64,000 nt of DNA from Flaccisagitta enflata (GCA_965153355.1 OZ231126.1:97216001-97280000), one strand, 5' to 3'. Shown: positions 48,660 through 62,945, numbered from the stretch's first letter. The notes: generated from the letters alone by a model not told the origin. Translations and numbers: made by a program.

Positions 48660-49960
48660 CACCGTCAAGAGTCACACGCACACAAATGGGAAAGAATCAC
48701 ACGCACACAAATAGGAAAGAGTCACATGCACACAAATAGGAAAGAGTCACAAGCACACAAATAGGAAAGAGTCACATGCACACAAATAGGAAAGAGTCAC
48801 ATGCACACAAATGGGAAAGAGTCACACGCACACAAATGGGAAAGAATCACACGCACACAAATAGGAAAGAGTCACACGCACACAAATAGGAAAGAGTCAC
48901 ACGCACACAAATAGGAAAGAGTCACATGCACACAAATAGGAAAGAGTCACATGCACACAAATGGGAAAGAATCACACGCACACAAATAGGAAAGAGTCAC
49001 ACGCACACAAATAGGAAAGAGTCACACGCACACAAAAGGGAAAGAGTCACACATACAAAAATAGGAAAAAGTCACATGCACACAAATGGGAAAGAGTCAC
49101 ACGCACACAAATAGGAAAGAGTCACACATATAAAAATGGGAAAGAGTCACACACACATAAATGGGAAAGAGTCACATGCACACAAATAGGAAAGAGTCAC
49201 ACGCACACAAATAGGAAAGAGTCATACACATAAAAATGGGAAAGAGTCACACACACACAAATGGGAAAGAGTCACACACACACAAATGGGAAAGAGTCAC
49301 ACGCACACAAATAGGAAAGAGTCACATGTACACAAATATGAAAGAGTCACACGCACACAAATAGGAAAGAGTCACATGTACACAAATAGGAAAGAGTCAC
49401 ACGCACACAAATAGGAAAGAGTCACATGCACACAAATGGGAAAGAGTCACACGCACACAAATAGGAAAGAGTCACATGTACACAAATAGGAAAGAGTCAC
49501 ACGCACACAAATAGGAAAGAGTCACATGCACACAAATAGGAAAGAGTCACACGCACACAAATAGGAAAGAGTCACATGCACACAAATAGGAAAGAGTCAC
49601 ATGCACACAAATAGGAAAGAGTCACACGCACACAATGAAAGAGTCACACGTAAAATAGGAAAGAGTCACACGCACAAAATGGAAAGAGTCACACGCACAA
49701 ATGGGAAAGAGTCACACGCACACAAATAGGAAAGAGTCACATGTACACAAATAGGAAAGAGTCACACGCACACAAATAGGAAAGAGTCACATGTACACAA
49801 ATAGGAAAGAGTCATACGCACACAAATGGGAAAGAGTCACACGCACACAAATAGGAAAGAGTTTCACGCCCAAAAATGGGAAATAGTCACCAGCGCACAA
49901 ATAGGAAAGAGTCACACGCACTTAAATAGGAAAGAGTCACACGCTCACTAAAAAGGGGCG
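48660..49960 (+). repeat. 25-bp minisatellite, about 50 units
   Basis: The unit core is CACACGCACACAAATAGG followed by AAAGAGT. Units vary at a few fixed places (CACG or CATG; ATAGG or ATGGG; GCACAC or GTACAC), giving a coded order along the array. The unit shortens and decays at 49630-49700 and after 49860. Any open frame is periodic and not a gene. Confidence 0.95.
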
Positions 49961-50085
49961 CAGGTGTTTCTCTTCTCACGCGAGCGGAATACGCGACTCG
50001 CGAGGGTAGTAAGGATCTCGAAATACGCGTAAGAAGAGCAAACAATCGACTTACTACTCTGTTGACTGCCGCAGGTTCCTGTTTA

Positions 50086-50150
50086 TCAAGGCCGTATACA
50101 CAACTACTACCCAAGTCGCCCGTGTTGATGGGCAGGGGCAGGACCCGGTG
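50086..50150 (-). repeat. Family A tail fragment
   Basis: On the minus strand: CTGCCCATCAACACGGGCGA, CTTGGGTAG and TGTATACGGCCTTG, matching the family A tail and end. The head is not found. Confidence 0.6.
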
Positions 50151-50990
<840 letters not shown>

Positions 50991-51414
50991 GATTAAAGAA
51001 GAGAGAACGACATGGTGACAATAAAAAGTAGACAGACCAAGCAAGGCAATGGTATTGGGGGTTGCAGTAAATGACCTGGTTATAAATTGTTGTAGAATTA
51101 CAAAATGTAAGCGGCGTATAAATGTCTGACTAAAGTTTCTTCGTTGGGAACGTTTTTTTTTTTCACTTCCTTATTGTCATAGAAATAATCGGTATGGGTT
51201 ATTTACCAACATGCTTACGTATACACAAGCAAACGAACAAAGAAGATTCTTTGAGCATGTACTCAATAATAGTTACAAAAGCACGTTCATCATTACTAAA
51301 AGCACATAATCGATCACCATTCACAATATTTACAAACAAGCAAATGATTTTTTCATGGCTCTCATCAAATCAAGGAAAAGGGGAGGAGTCACTTTTGATT
51401 GTTAGTGCTGATGT

Positions 51415-51417
<3 letters not shown>

Positions 51418-51504
<87 letters not shown>
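51418..51504. repeat. (GA)n microsatellite
   Basis: About 86 bp of GA. Confidence 0.97.
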
Positions 51505-52488
51505 AATATGTAGAGGTGGAGGAGATTGCTCGGGGGTTACAATCAGAGATAGAGAACTAAAAGTTCCTTGGGCATGACGAAGGAGATGATAGGGCCAAAA
51601 AATGTAGACTTGTTTGGGGATGAAGCGATAAGTAAGAGAGAAATGTACAAACAGGTTGAATTGATATTTGCCAGAATGAAAGTTTGAAAGATGGAAATAG
51701 AATAGTGAATAATCGAAAAATCATCAAAAATTGAATATCAGATGTCATTCGTTGCGATTTGCGAGTTGGGAAGAAGCATCGATCAAGTTCGGCAATCAGG
51801 CACTTAATCAAAAAGAACATGGTATTGATGGTCAGTAAATTTGAAAGGGGGGTGGGAGCTAAGTTACTTAGCTAACATCTGGTCCATAAAAAGTTGTCAA
51901 TTCTTGAAAGGAGATCTGAAAAAAATTGAGGACTTTTTATCGGAAGCCGGTTATAATGAGTTTGAACAATGGGAGAAAATGGGTGAGATTGCATAAGTTT
52001 TTAAATTGAGTGGATGGGTGGTTGTGAGTGTGAGGAGACTTATGGTGATATGGTACCCTAGCTTAAAAATGTACACAAGAAGTATAAAGGTTGGGGTATA
52101 TCTGGTTGAACTCCGAATGGCAACATGGCAAGATGGAGAGCGTTTTGTTGATTGGCTATTTCCCATGAGGGGAGGCAGAAATGTAAAGACAGATCTATGA
52201 GGTTGACTGAGCCATTTGAGTGCTTCACATAGAAAAGGTTGGAAAAGCTAGGAAAATATGGTACATTTAGTTAAAAGTATATGCCTAAAGAATATTGATA
52301 GTGTTTCAAAAGACCATGTTTTAGGTGTATATGTGTATATAACGGAAGATTACACTATATAAATGTCCATAATTTTCCAAATTTTCTTCAGGTTCTATTT
52401 CCGTTTTGATAATTGTATGATTAATATAGATAATTGTTGCACATGCCACATAGAAAGGTTGGGAATTACTAGCAATCGAACACACATC
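51505..52488. other. Unassigned sequence at the right side of the loop
   Basis: No microsatellite, family A or family B sequence and no convincing ORF; it runs into the gap. This is the longest stretch of ordinary-looking sequence in the loop, and the place to look for a remnant internal gene. Confidence 0.45.
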
Positions 52489-52498
52489 NNNNNNNNNN
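52489..52498. other. Assembly gap (10 N) at the inner edge of the right satellite array
   Basis: Ten Ns, with satellite sequence directly to the right. Confidence 0.99.
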
Positions 52499-54543
52499 GA
52501 TAGTCATCCCCATAACTGTGAGGGGTCTAGATCAAGTAGTCTGCTGGAGATCATCCTTAAGATAATAGAGTAGCATCCAACTACTATGTTTCCATGTATT
52601 AGGAGGGTCTGCTGATTTCAGAGGGGCTCGCTGGAGGTTATCCTAAATAATTGAGAGAGGGTCTACAGATCAAGTAGGGGTCTGCTGGATATCATCCCAA
52701 GATAGTAAAAGTAATGTCCACCTCCAACATGTTTCCCCATTAGAGTGGCTCAATGGATTTCAGAGGGTTCAAGCAGGAGGTCATCCCTATGATCCAGAGA
52801 GGGGCTCATGATCAAGAGGACTCAGAGATCATCCCAAAATTTAGGAAGAAGAGTCTGTCAATATTCCTTCCTTCTTATATTAGAGGGGCCTGCTGATTTC
52901 AGAGGGGTTCTGAGGTCATCCCAATAAATCATAGAGGTCTGCTAGGGATCATAGGCCCAAGGGAGATAAACCCTGGGATGATAAAGTAGCGTCCACCGAC
53001 TTTGTTTCCCTGTAATAGGAGGGGTCTGCAGGATTTCAGAGGGGTCTGCCAGAGGTCATTTCCATAACTGTTGAGAGGGGTCTACTAGATCGACCAAGGG
53101 AGATCATCCCCAAAAGATGATAGAGTAAAGCATCCACCCAATTATGTTTCCATAAATAGAGGGGTCTGCTGGATTTCAGAGGGGTCTGATGGAGTGTCAT
53201 CCCCAATAACTATAGAGAGGGTCTGGTTGTAACATAGGTCTGCTGGAGATCATCCTCAAGATAGTAAAGTAGTGTCCACCCAATATGTTTCCTGTATTAG
53301 GAGGGGTCTGCTTGATTTCAGAGGGGTCTGCCAGAGGTCATCCCCATAACTATAGAGAGGGGTCTGCTAGATCAAGTAGGGGTCTGCTAGAGATCATCCC
53401 AAAATTTGTAAAGAAGAGTCTGCCCATTATCTTTCCTTATATCAGGAGGGGTCTGCTGGATTCCAGAGGGGTCTCATGAGGGTCATCCCAATAACTATAG
53501 AGAGACCTCATAGATCAAGTAGGGACCCATGGAGATCATCCTAAGATGATAGCAAAGGTCCATTCCACTTTGTTTCCCTGTGGTATTAGGAGGACCTAAG
53601 TTGATTTCAGAGGGTTCTGCCAGAGGTCATCCTCAACTAAACAGATGGGCCTGCTAGATCAAGTAGGGGTCTGCTGGAGATCATCCCCAAGATGATAAAG
53701 TAGCGTCCACCGACTTTGTTTCCCAATAGAGGGGCCTGCTGGATTTCAGATGTCTGCCAGAGGTCATCCATAACTACACAGAGTAGTCTGCTAGATCAAG
53801 TAGGGGTCTGTTGGAGATCATCCCAAAATTAGTAAAGAAGAGTCTGCCCATTATCTTCCCATATACAGAGTGGTTCTATTTTTAAAGGTCTGCTGGAGGC
53901 CATCCCCATAACTATAGAGAGGGGTCTGCTAACTGTTAGGTCTGTTGGAGATCATCCCCTAAGATAAGGAGTAAAGCAAAGGCTCCTCTTATATGTTTCC
54001 GTTTATTAGTAGGGGTCTGCTGGATTTCAGAGGGGTCTGCTCTAGGTCATCCCAATAACTATAGAGAGGGGTCTGCTAGATCAAGTAGGGGTCTGCTGGA
54101 GATCATCCCCAAGATAGTAAAGTAGCGTCCACCCAATATGTTTCCATGTATTAGGAGGGGTCTGCTGGATTTCAGAGGGGTCTGCTGGAGGTCATCCCCA
54201 TAACTAAAGAGAGGGGTCTGCTAGATCAAGTAGGGGTCTGCTGGAGATCATCCCCAAGATAGTAAAGTAGTTTCCACCCAATAGGTTACCCTGTATTAGG
54301 AGGGGTCTGCTGGATTTCAGAGGGGTCTGCCAGAGGTCATCCCCATAACTGTAGAGAGGGGTCTGCTAGATCAAGTAGGGGTCTGCTGGAGATCATCCCA
54401 AAATTAGTAAAGAAGAGTCTGCCCATTATCTTTCCATATATTAAGAGGGGTCTGCTGGATTTAAGAGGGGTCTGCTGGAGGTTATCCCAATAACTATAGA
54501 GAGGGGTCTCATAGATAAAGTAGGGGTCTGCTGGAGATCATCC
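52499..54543 (-). repeat. Right-arm 145-bp satellite array, inverse of the left array
   Basis: Same monomer on the minus strand (AGGGGTCTGCT on the plus strand). From about 53950 rightward it is clean. From 52499 to about 53950 it is full of small deletions, substitutions and merged units, far worse than anywhere in the left array, which suggests poor consensus next to the gap rather than true decay. Confidence 0.93.
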
Positions 54544-54802
54544 CCATGATAGTAAGAGAGGTTGAGCGTGCTGTCTGATCATATATATGGAGGGGTCTGC
54601 CAGATATCCTAGGGGTCTGTTGATGATAATCCCCTTAAGTATAGAGAGGGGTCTGCTAGATCAAGAAGGGTCTGATCAAGGCCATCCCTAAATCTATAAA
54701 GTAGGGGTCTGATAGGGGTCTGCTACTCGTCATCCCCTTCAACTAGCGATTTTCTTAGCAGAGGGGTCTGCCAGCTGAGGGGTCTGCTAAAACACAAATA
54801 CC
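54544..54802 (-). repeat. Unique leader of the right foldback arm
   Basis: Inverse of 33579-33837 with five mismatches and no indels. Ends CACAAATACC at 54802. Confidence 0.9.
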
Positions 54803-54811
54803 GATTTTTCA
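54803..54811 (+). other. Target-site duplication, right copy (GATTTTTCA)
   Basis: Identical to 33570-33578 and directly adjacent to the terminus. Confidence 0.85.
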
Positions 54812-54968
54812 ATACCCTATGCTTGAGGGGGGACCCAAAAGGCTCCATGTTATCGAACAAATAATTGAACAAAAAGACAATCCGACCTCGCGCTCTTACG
54901 CGAAAAAAGTGGATCGTGAGAAGTTGAAAGCTTATGTGTAAAAAGTAATGTTTCCTGGGTAAAAAGTA

Positions 54969-55542
54969 ACAGGGTGTGCAAAATTATCCGGACATGGCGG
55001 TTACTTTTCTTAAAAACCCTGTAGAAAAAATGATTTTTGAAATTATGAGGGGTAGATATGAAAAAGTATCCTTTTTAGCATTCAAAACCAAATTTCACAA
55101 AGAGTAAAATAGTCAGAATTAATACTTTTCAGGTAAATTTGACTCAGATATACCACTCCATAAAAAGAAAAATTAAAAAAAAAACTGAAATTCTGTTTTT
55201 AGTTTTTCTTGCCCTATTGGTCAAGTTTATTTGCCTTTTGATGTTGATTTAACTTACCTCCTTCAGTATTGTGTGTGTCAAGGTACAAAAGTCACTATAG
55301 AGTAGATACAAATACAAAAAAACTATGATTTTTTAACCAATTTTGCCTTTAAAATAAAATGCTCTCAAAATGAAAATGTTTGCTTCAAATCATTCAATTC
55401 CCATAGTGACAAGAACTTTAGAAAAGACCTACAATCAATTTTAGCTTCTAGTATGACTAGCTAGGGTACTCTAGCTCAAATTTTGTAGTGCTGGGTCATT
55501 TTTAAGTTTTCTTTCTATGGAGTAAGTCCGGATAATTTTGCA
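54969..55542. mobile_element. 574-bp MITE with TA target duplication
   Basis: Both ends read ACAGGGTGTGCAAAATTATC inward, continuing CGGAC. TA flanks at 54967-54968 and 55543-55544. The interior is AT-rich with no transposase. Tc1/mariner-like by ends and target site. Confidence 0.88.
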
Positions 55543-55544
55543 CA

Positions 55545-56795
55545 CCCTGTTAATGTGGTGGGGACGTGTCGTGGTTTTATCATGGCGGCTTCTAAAGCGG
55601 TAAACATTTTTTTTTAAATATTTGGCGGGCAAAATGGTGGGCAAATTTGTTACCGATTGTTGCCAAAGAGGTGGCTTTATCACAACCATCGACCGGTACC
55701 TTCTACCCTCCCTCTAACAAAAGGTAGACAGAAATGGTGGCAGATAACGCCCCTACCTGAGTATTGGGCATTGAATAATTGACGGCTCAAATCTGGCGAC
55801 TACCAAGAAACGTCAATTGGGCAGGGGTAGAACTAGCCATTCTTTTAATGATTCAAATTCAACAAAACTTTACATCTCTGTATAGCTGATGAAGTAACAT
55901 TAAAAAGTCCATAAAAGAATTTTGTTCACTGAGCACATTTTTTATGCAAATTAAGCTTAGCTAGACAGATTTTGTACACAAAACAATACAAAATTAAGCA
56001 TATTGTAGCAAGAAAATCAATATGAGAATATTTTTTACGTAAATTATGTTTAAACGCAATAGTGTTAGGATGTTTCATGGAAAAAAATCGAAATTTCATG
56101 AATTTTCAAAAAATCTCTATAAGCACCATTTTTGGTTGGTTGGGCAGTGCGGTAAAAATTTGTTCCGCCAAGCTTTTCTTCATACTGGTTATGTAGATAC
56201 TCTTAAACAACTTTCATGCAAAATTTCAGCCAAATTGGCTGAACCATCAAAAGTTATGCCACTGTGCGGGCTTGCGTGAGCGAGCACGGTTCTCTTGTTT
56301 ATTGAGCTGATTTTGCCTTTAAAAACTTACCTTTTAGTAACGCCCTCTATCAGTAGTTCACTGCTTCAAATCGAACGGCTACTAGCCTGGAATTCATGAT
56401 TCATGCCAAGAGATTCTCCTTACAAAAGCGTTTACCTGCTATTTAGTCCATTCGCTCATCTTTATTCCTTCGCTTTAATCGTTTTTTCATGATTAAGGAA
56501 TAAATAAGCCTACTAATGTTACTCTCTTTCCATCTCTTGCAGATTGATGAATTGATTAGCATTACTATTACCCTCTGGTTCCCTGAATGCCGAAATGAGT
56601 TGAAGTTTCAGGTACTAAGCTTTGTAAAGATGTAAATTGGCGTACTAATGATTGCTATTGATTATTACTGCTCATTGCCTAAGTTGTTAATGTGTACTAA
56701 TGATTGCTAATAAATTATTTCAGACCATTAATTGCGTCGTCACTGTAACTGTGATTAGTAAGAAAGGGAGCGAGCGGGCACAGCCACTTTTTCAT
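55545..56795. other. Unassigned sequence
   Basis: Includes AAAATTTCAGCCAAATTGGC and TGTGCGGGCTTGCGTGAGCG near 56220-56280, of the style seen at ends of animal DNA transposons, but no paired end was found. The 77-residue frame at 56046-56279 is not recognised. Confidence 0.45.
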
Positions 56796-57008
56796 TTTTT
56801 TAGTCGCGTGCTACACGACTCTACACCCCGCTTTGTCGGTCCGTCGGTCCGTCGGTCCGTCGGTCCGTCCGTCCGTCCGTCACACTTTACTTTTTTTGGG
56901 TTTTTGGGATTTTTGGCTTCACTGCTCCTGCCCAAATAATCTGGTGACCTCAATTACGGCCCCTGCCCACCCGCACGCGACTGGGGTAGCCGTGTATCCG
57001 GCCTTGTT
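56796..57008 (+). repeat. Family A interspersed repeat, full-length copy
   Basis: Head AGTCGCGTGCTACACGACT, CTCTACACCCCGCTTTGTCG, GTCCGTCG repeats, CACACTTTACTTTTTTTGGG, CTGCTCCTGCCCAAATAATC, tail GCACGCGACTGGGGTAGCCG, end CCGGCCTTGTTA. Closely matches 2091-2313. Confidence 0.85.
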
Positions 57009-57410
57009 ATCTGGTAGGTTGGTTGGGCAGGTTGGGCTGTTCGGACTCATCTTCAGAAGACCAAATTTTTTCTCCTGATCTTTTGGTAAAGTCTGTTTTC
57101 CCGCAAAAAATCTTGGGTGTAGCTCAAAGGGTTCCTGAGATACGGGCATTTTTGTAAATTGGACATATTGTATTTTTTTCCTTCAAAATCCGCAAAATCT
57201 TGACTTCTGCTAAGAAGAAAATAACTGCGATGATCGTCCGATGAGCGTATCAATTCTGCAACACTTTCAGGACCAACAAAATATAAAATTTCAGTGTGAC
57301 TGAACGCCTGGGAGTTAAGACTTCAAATTTTCAGTGTAGACTCAAAATTTCACGTTCTTTCACGTGAATGTGTCATTTTCACACCATAATGGCATAACTT
57401 AAGCGTTAGG

Positions 57411-57983
57411 TACAGTAGTTTTCGTCTATACTTGGAAATACGGGGAATTCATTACAGGAAAACCGGTATACTTGACTGATATTTGGAATATAAACTAATA
57501 AATATATGCTTCATTGCCCATCGGTATTGGTTGCTATAGAAACACATTTTCATGTATTCAGGCTAAAGTATTGATATTTTGTGAAATTTTTTGGGGGAGC
57601 ATTGTTTAAAATAAAATTTGCTACAACTTTCCCACAATATGTTCTGTAAGAATATTGCTCGTTTAGCCGTTGCTAGGGAGCGTAAATATGTGTGACAGCT
57701 CTGAGATGCTCCCTAGCAACCGCCTAACAAGCGATATTCTTAGAGAACATACTGTGGGAAAGTTGTAGCAAATCTTATTTTAAACAATGTTCCCTCAAAA
57801 AATTTCTCAGAATATTGATACTTTAGCATGAATACATGGAAATGAGTTTCCATGGCAACCAACACCCATAAGCAATAAAGCATCCTTTTATTAGTCTATA
57901 TTCCAAATATCAGTTTCTTAAATTTATTTGTCTTCCTGCAATGAATTCCACCGTATTTCTAAGTCTAGACGACATCTACTGTA
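57411..57983. mobile_element. 573-bp almost fully palindromic MITE, family E copy 2
   Basis: TACAGTAG and CTACTGTA are the outer ends. The two halves pair along nearly their whole length around a centre near 57690 (for example TTTGCTACAACTTTCCCACA against its inverse). AGCGTTAGG at 57402-57410 and TGCGTTAGG at 57984-57992 look like an 8-9-bp target duplication with one mismatch. The same termini bound 3855-4464. Confidence 0.85.
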
Positions 57984-59367
57984 TGCGTTAGGAACAAATT
58001 TGGGGGTGTTCGCGAATTGATACGCTCCAAGAAAAATTTCTCTGCTCAGGATCCACCTAATAATATTTTCGTCAACATATAAATGCGCCAATCCAAACAG
58101 CACACAAACAAACCTTTTACAGAACTACAATTCTACTACATGAAATCAAAGATAAGCTAAGACTAGTGGACAATAAAAGTCAAGGAGTACGATTCGCTTC
58201 CTTCTCTTCTTCTCATCTCTTCTTCTCTTCTTCATCTCTTCTTCTCTTCTTCTTCTCTTCCTCTCTTTTTCTCTTCCTCTTCTTCTTTCCTTTAAAATAG
58301 AGAGGAATGTCCCTCAAGTAGTTGTCCATCGAATGGCAAAAGAAAAAGTGCCTAATGTTTAAGCAAAATGAGTTAAAAAAAAAAAAAAATTTCATGATGT
58401 TCAGCTTTTAGAGAAAAAACGCAAAAAAATCGAGGAGGGGAAAATATCATAATTACACCATTTTTTAATAACTTATTGTTTGAGTAATGAGTTGACATTT
58501 TTTGTGTATACTGTGGGATGATAATGGTCAATGAAAACTCATATGTTGTCATATGTGTCATATCATATGATAAGACATTCTTTTATTTGTTTTGCTTGCT
58601 ATTTTCTACCGGAGACAGATTGGAGACAAGCCAAAAAAAAAAAAAAAAGAGCCCTTTGACCAAATTTTTAGACCCCCTTGGAGTAGGGAGGGTCACAAAA
58701 AATGGTGCACTGGGTAGTTATGAATATCTTTGAACCATTTACTTCGTATATAATGATGTATCTGAAGCTTAGGCTAACGTAGATTGGTAGAAAGTCGGGC
58801 CCGCCAGCTTGCTGTGGAACCGTGACATTCACCATCTACAATCACAACTTAAATCATAAATCATTTTAATTGTTAACAGCAGTACATAATATCTAAACCG
58901 TTGGCCCCGTTCGCATAGTAAAAGAGGCGTTGTTGTCCAAAAGTTTCAATACCGTTAAGTTAACATGGTCCTCCTGCGTCCATTCCCTTTCTTTCGCATC
59001 CATTTCCCCCTTTCTCAACTGACCTGCCGGCATTTCCTCCTTTCTCTCGCATCCATTTTCTCCTTTCTCCCGCATTTATTTTTCCCTTTTCCCAGGCCCC
59101 ATTTCCTTACCTCCGCGACCAGCATATATCTTTCCATTTTCCCTCAGTTAACACTCCCTTTCTCCCTTCTCTCCTCTTTTTCTCCCCCTTCTCCTTACGT
59201 CTGTTCATCATTTCTGCTCGATACTAAGTAATTTAAAATTCGGCTAGTAAAAGAAATCTGGATCTGAAAATGCAATTCTTAAAAGTTGGTGTGGAGAAAA
59301 ACGCTTTTATGCCGATCATGCCGAGAGATGGGCTAAGTCACACATGTGCAACAGAAGGAGGAAGGAG

Positions 59368-59371
<4 letters not shown>
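57984..59371. other. Unassigned sequence with CTT-rich tract
   Basis: TCTTCTCTTC-rich at 58199-58290. A 15-bp A run at 58376-58389 and another at 58634-58648. Pyrimidine-rich at 58970-59210. No convincing gene. Confidence 0.5.

Positions 59372-59462
<91 letters not shown>
59372..59462. repeat. (GA)n microsatellite
   Basis: Pure GA tract of about 90 bp. Confidence 0.98.
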
Positions 59463-59465
<3 letters not shown>

Positions 59466-59544
59466 ATGCTTTTGAGGAGAAAATTGAATGAAATAGGAGA
59501 TCAATACGAAAAACGGACAACGTCAGTGAGATTAAATGGATAAA

Positions 59545-60210
<666 letters not shown>

Positions 60211-60289
60211 AGAGTTACAAAACCAAGAGTAGATAATGAGTAAGAAATAAAGAAAGAATCAATCAAAGGGCATCAAAGGAAGTCTAAGA

Positions 60290-60418
60290 ACAAGGCCAAG
60301 TAGGCCAATAAGGTGCGACGTGTGGATCGTCGAACGAATGCGTTACCCGACCTACAGACCGACCAACAGACCAACCAACGGACACAGCCAGTCATAGAGG
60401 TGCTCTGTCACACCTAAA
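60290..60418 (-). repeat. Family A-prime copy 2
   Basis: On the minus strand: AGGTGTGACAGAGCACCT, CTATGACTGGCTGTGTCC, GTTGGTCGG repeats, TAACGCATTCGTTCGACGAT, CACACGTCGCACCTTATTGG and CTTGGCCTTGTT. Closely matches 46168-46296. Confidence 0.82.
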
Positions 60419-60929
60419 GAGAATGATCATGATAACAGATCAGAAAAAAACCTTGAATATTTGACATATTTACATGGCCAATGCCACAAATCAAATCCCA
60501 AACATCATGTAGACCAGGGTCAAGATATCAATGATCCATTCTATGCGTGTGCTTGTTTCCCGTCATGGGTCCGTCCAAAGTTGGATATCAGTTTTGGGTC
60601 TTTCTCTCTTTCTCGAGATCTTGCCGCGTGAGAATTACGATTACGATTCGAGAAATTCGATGATCTGTAAAATGATAAGCGATAGAAAATCGATCTTTAT
60701 ATGACACGGAGTCAATCGATTCTAATGACATCTCCAGTTTCGTAAAATAAAACTGCGTCTTATGCTTTAGTGGTATTTTCTTGCCAATTGAACGCATCTT
60801 CGCAAGATAAATCTTGATCATGGAGATCGGTGTCCGAATTACACCTTTTGAAGCGTTCGCGCCCCATACAAAATAACGTTCACTTTTGATTGAATGCCCA
60901 TATAGAACAGACAGAAACAATAAACGATA
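60419..60929. other. Unassigned sequence
   Basis: The minus-strand frame 60588-61178 overlaps a family B copy and is not a credible gene. Confidence 0.45.
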
Positions 60930-61170
60930 GCAGCCCAAAGACAGTAAGTGGTCAGTGGTACCCGTGCCGTGCTTACGTAGTGTGTGATTAAAGTTGAGGG
61001 GGAGCAGGGCAGCGGGCCAAAGGAAACGAAGTCCTGTAGAACACAGGGGGAATCTGTTCGTCCATCCGTCTATATGTCTGTCTGTCCATTCGTCCGTTTG
61101 TCCCCCCTGCTCTATCCTCAGGGCTTCGTCACCTTTGAAGCCTATTCTGACCAAATAGCCGAAAGCAATA
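60930..61170 (+). repeat. Family B module
   Basis: AGCAGCCCAAAGACAGTAAG, GGGGGAGCAGGGCAGCGG, TCCTGTAGAACACAGGGGGA, GTCC-type repeats and CCTCAGGGCTTCGTC align with 21293-21500. Confidence 0.8.
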
Positions 61171-61734
61171 TGGCCCAAATCTAAGCAATACTACCTAGAG
61201 CCACCTATAAACATGGATAACCTTACATTGGCTAAAGAAAAAGATAAAAAATCTTTCATATGAGTCCAATCCCATCTTGGTAGCTCAAAGCGTTTAGAAT
61301 TGAGAGCAATTTGAAGTTGGCTCATCATCTTGAAAATTTGGCAAATCAATTGAGGATATTTACGATGTCATCTATCTTGCTAAACATTTGTTTGTTTAAA
61401 AATAAAAAAAAATTGAATGAACAAATGCTGGTGGCTGAAAAAAGTTCAGGGGCTACATGTGCAATTCACCAAGACCTATTTCTCTAAAGAATTTTTGGTT
61501 CAAGGATTAACTTACAGCTACAACGGGACTGAAATGAAATTGCACATGATGTTAAGCGACAAGGCCTAGCATATTACAATCAGAAGCCTTGTAAATCATC
61601 GCAGTGACCCACGGAAGCAAGTGTTGCCTTGGCAAGAAGTAAGATGAAGTATTCAAACCGCAATAACAAATGATTTGACCATATTTTTTTGTTTAATTAT
61701 TTTTTAGCTCAGGTGGACGAAGACTTATGCTCTA
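61171..61734. other. Unassigned sequence with a MITE-type motif
   Basis: AAATCTTTCATATGAGTCCA followed by CTCAAAGCGTTTAGAATTGA (61246-61302) matches motifs inside the MITEs at 16544 and 27559. No inverted ends found. Confidence 0.5.
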
Positions 61735-61955
61735 GGTAGTATGGCCTAAATCCAACCATGATGGCCCAAAGGCCAAATTCAAGCATAATGGCCCAAATCC
61801 AAGCAAAATGGCCCAAATCTGGTCAGAATCTAGGTATCAGGGGCTACAATATAGGTCTTGAGGTTGGGATTTGAGCCTCAAGGCTGGGATTAAGGCCTTG
61901 AGACTGGGATTTGGGTTTTCAGACTGGGATTTGGGCCTTGAGGCTAGGATTTGAG
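61735..61955 (+). repeat. Family B 20-bp minisatellite, diverged
   Basis: ATGGCCCAAATCCAAGC units, then GGGATTTGAGCCTCAAGGCT-type units. Confidence 0.82.
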
Positions 61956-61982
61956 TGGGGGGGAGGACTGACGTAGGAGGTC

Positions 61983-62170
<188 letters not shown>

Positions 62171-62670
62171 TTCCGCGTATCATATTGGGAGGCACGCTTT
62201 TTCTGCACGCGCTTTTCTCTCACAAAATCAGAAACTTTAAGAAAACAAAAGATCAAAAGAAATCCGAAATTTTTTCATCGTCTTTTGCCAATTTTCTTCG
62301 GCATGGAAATTAATTTACTTTTTTTGCGTGATTATTTCAGGAAAAAATTCGTTTCGAAAAATCATTATCTTGATGCTCATTTTTTTCTTTTTTTTTCAAA
62401 AACATATTTCTAAATGTTTTTTTTTCAAAATCGAATTTCTATCGCAATCCTTATCTTCAATTCTTCATTATGTGTTTTCCGACCTACCGCATTGCCATTT
62501 CTCGCACCATTTAGGCATATAACTGACACGCGCGCCACCAACGTGGATAAGGAAGAAATTAGAAAATAAAAAGGTTTTAAAAATCGCTTACGACGAAGAA
62601 AAGAACTAATCATTCGTGGCCATTACTGAATAACAATCATAACACGACAAAGATAAACAGGCCGCTCAAG
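62171..62670. other. Unassigned AT-rich sequence
   Basis: No gene or repeat end recognised. Confidence 0.45.
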
Positions 62671-62758
62671 CGTCATTATGGTCAGCGGTTCCCGATGCCC
62701 CATTGATATCATTTAGTGTTGGGGTAATGGGGCAGCGGCCCCGGAGGAACCATAAAGG
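62671..62758 (+). repeat. Family B fragment
   Basis: GGTCAGCGGTTCCCGATGCC and GGGGCAGCGGCCCCGGAGGA align with 21546-21616. Confidence 0.7.
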
Positions 62759-62875
62759 AAAAGAAGTTGAATAGTATTAAATCATGCCAGTCTGGCTTCA
62801 ACGCGCTTGCAGGCATGGAGGCCCTTAAAATTGCAAAAAGGGAATCCAACACACAATGGGCGAGTCTCGGGTGAC

Positions 62876-62945
62876 GACAACATACGCGATTGTTCCTGCT
62901 AATCGCCATTTCAGCGTGAACACATATTCATGAATTTCAACACAC
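62876..62945. repeat. Dispersed repeat, family C
   Basis: GCGATTGTTCCTGCTAATCG and CAGCGTGAACACATATTCAT, then GAATTTCAAC, also seen diverged at 10210-10290 and inverted at 32050-32115. Confidence 0.6.

Noticed and set aside
48660-49960. CRISPR-like short repeats
   Set aside because: Contiguous 25-bp units with no spacers; a minisatellite.
60588-61178. 196-codon minus-strand frame
   Set aside because: It includes GTCC repeats and a family B module and has no coherent domain; chance frame.
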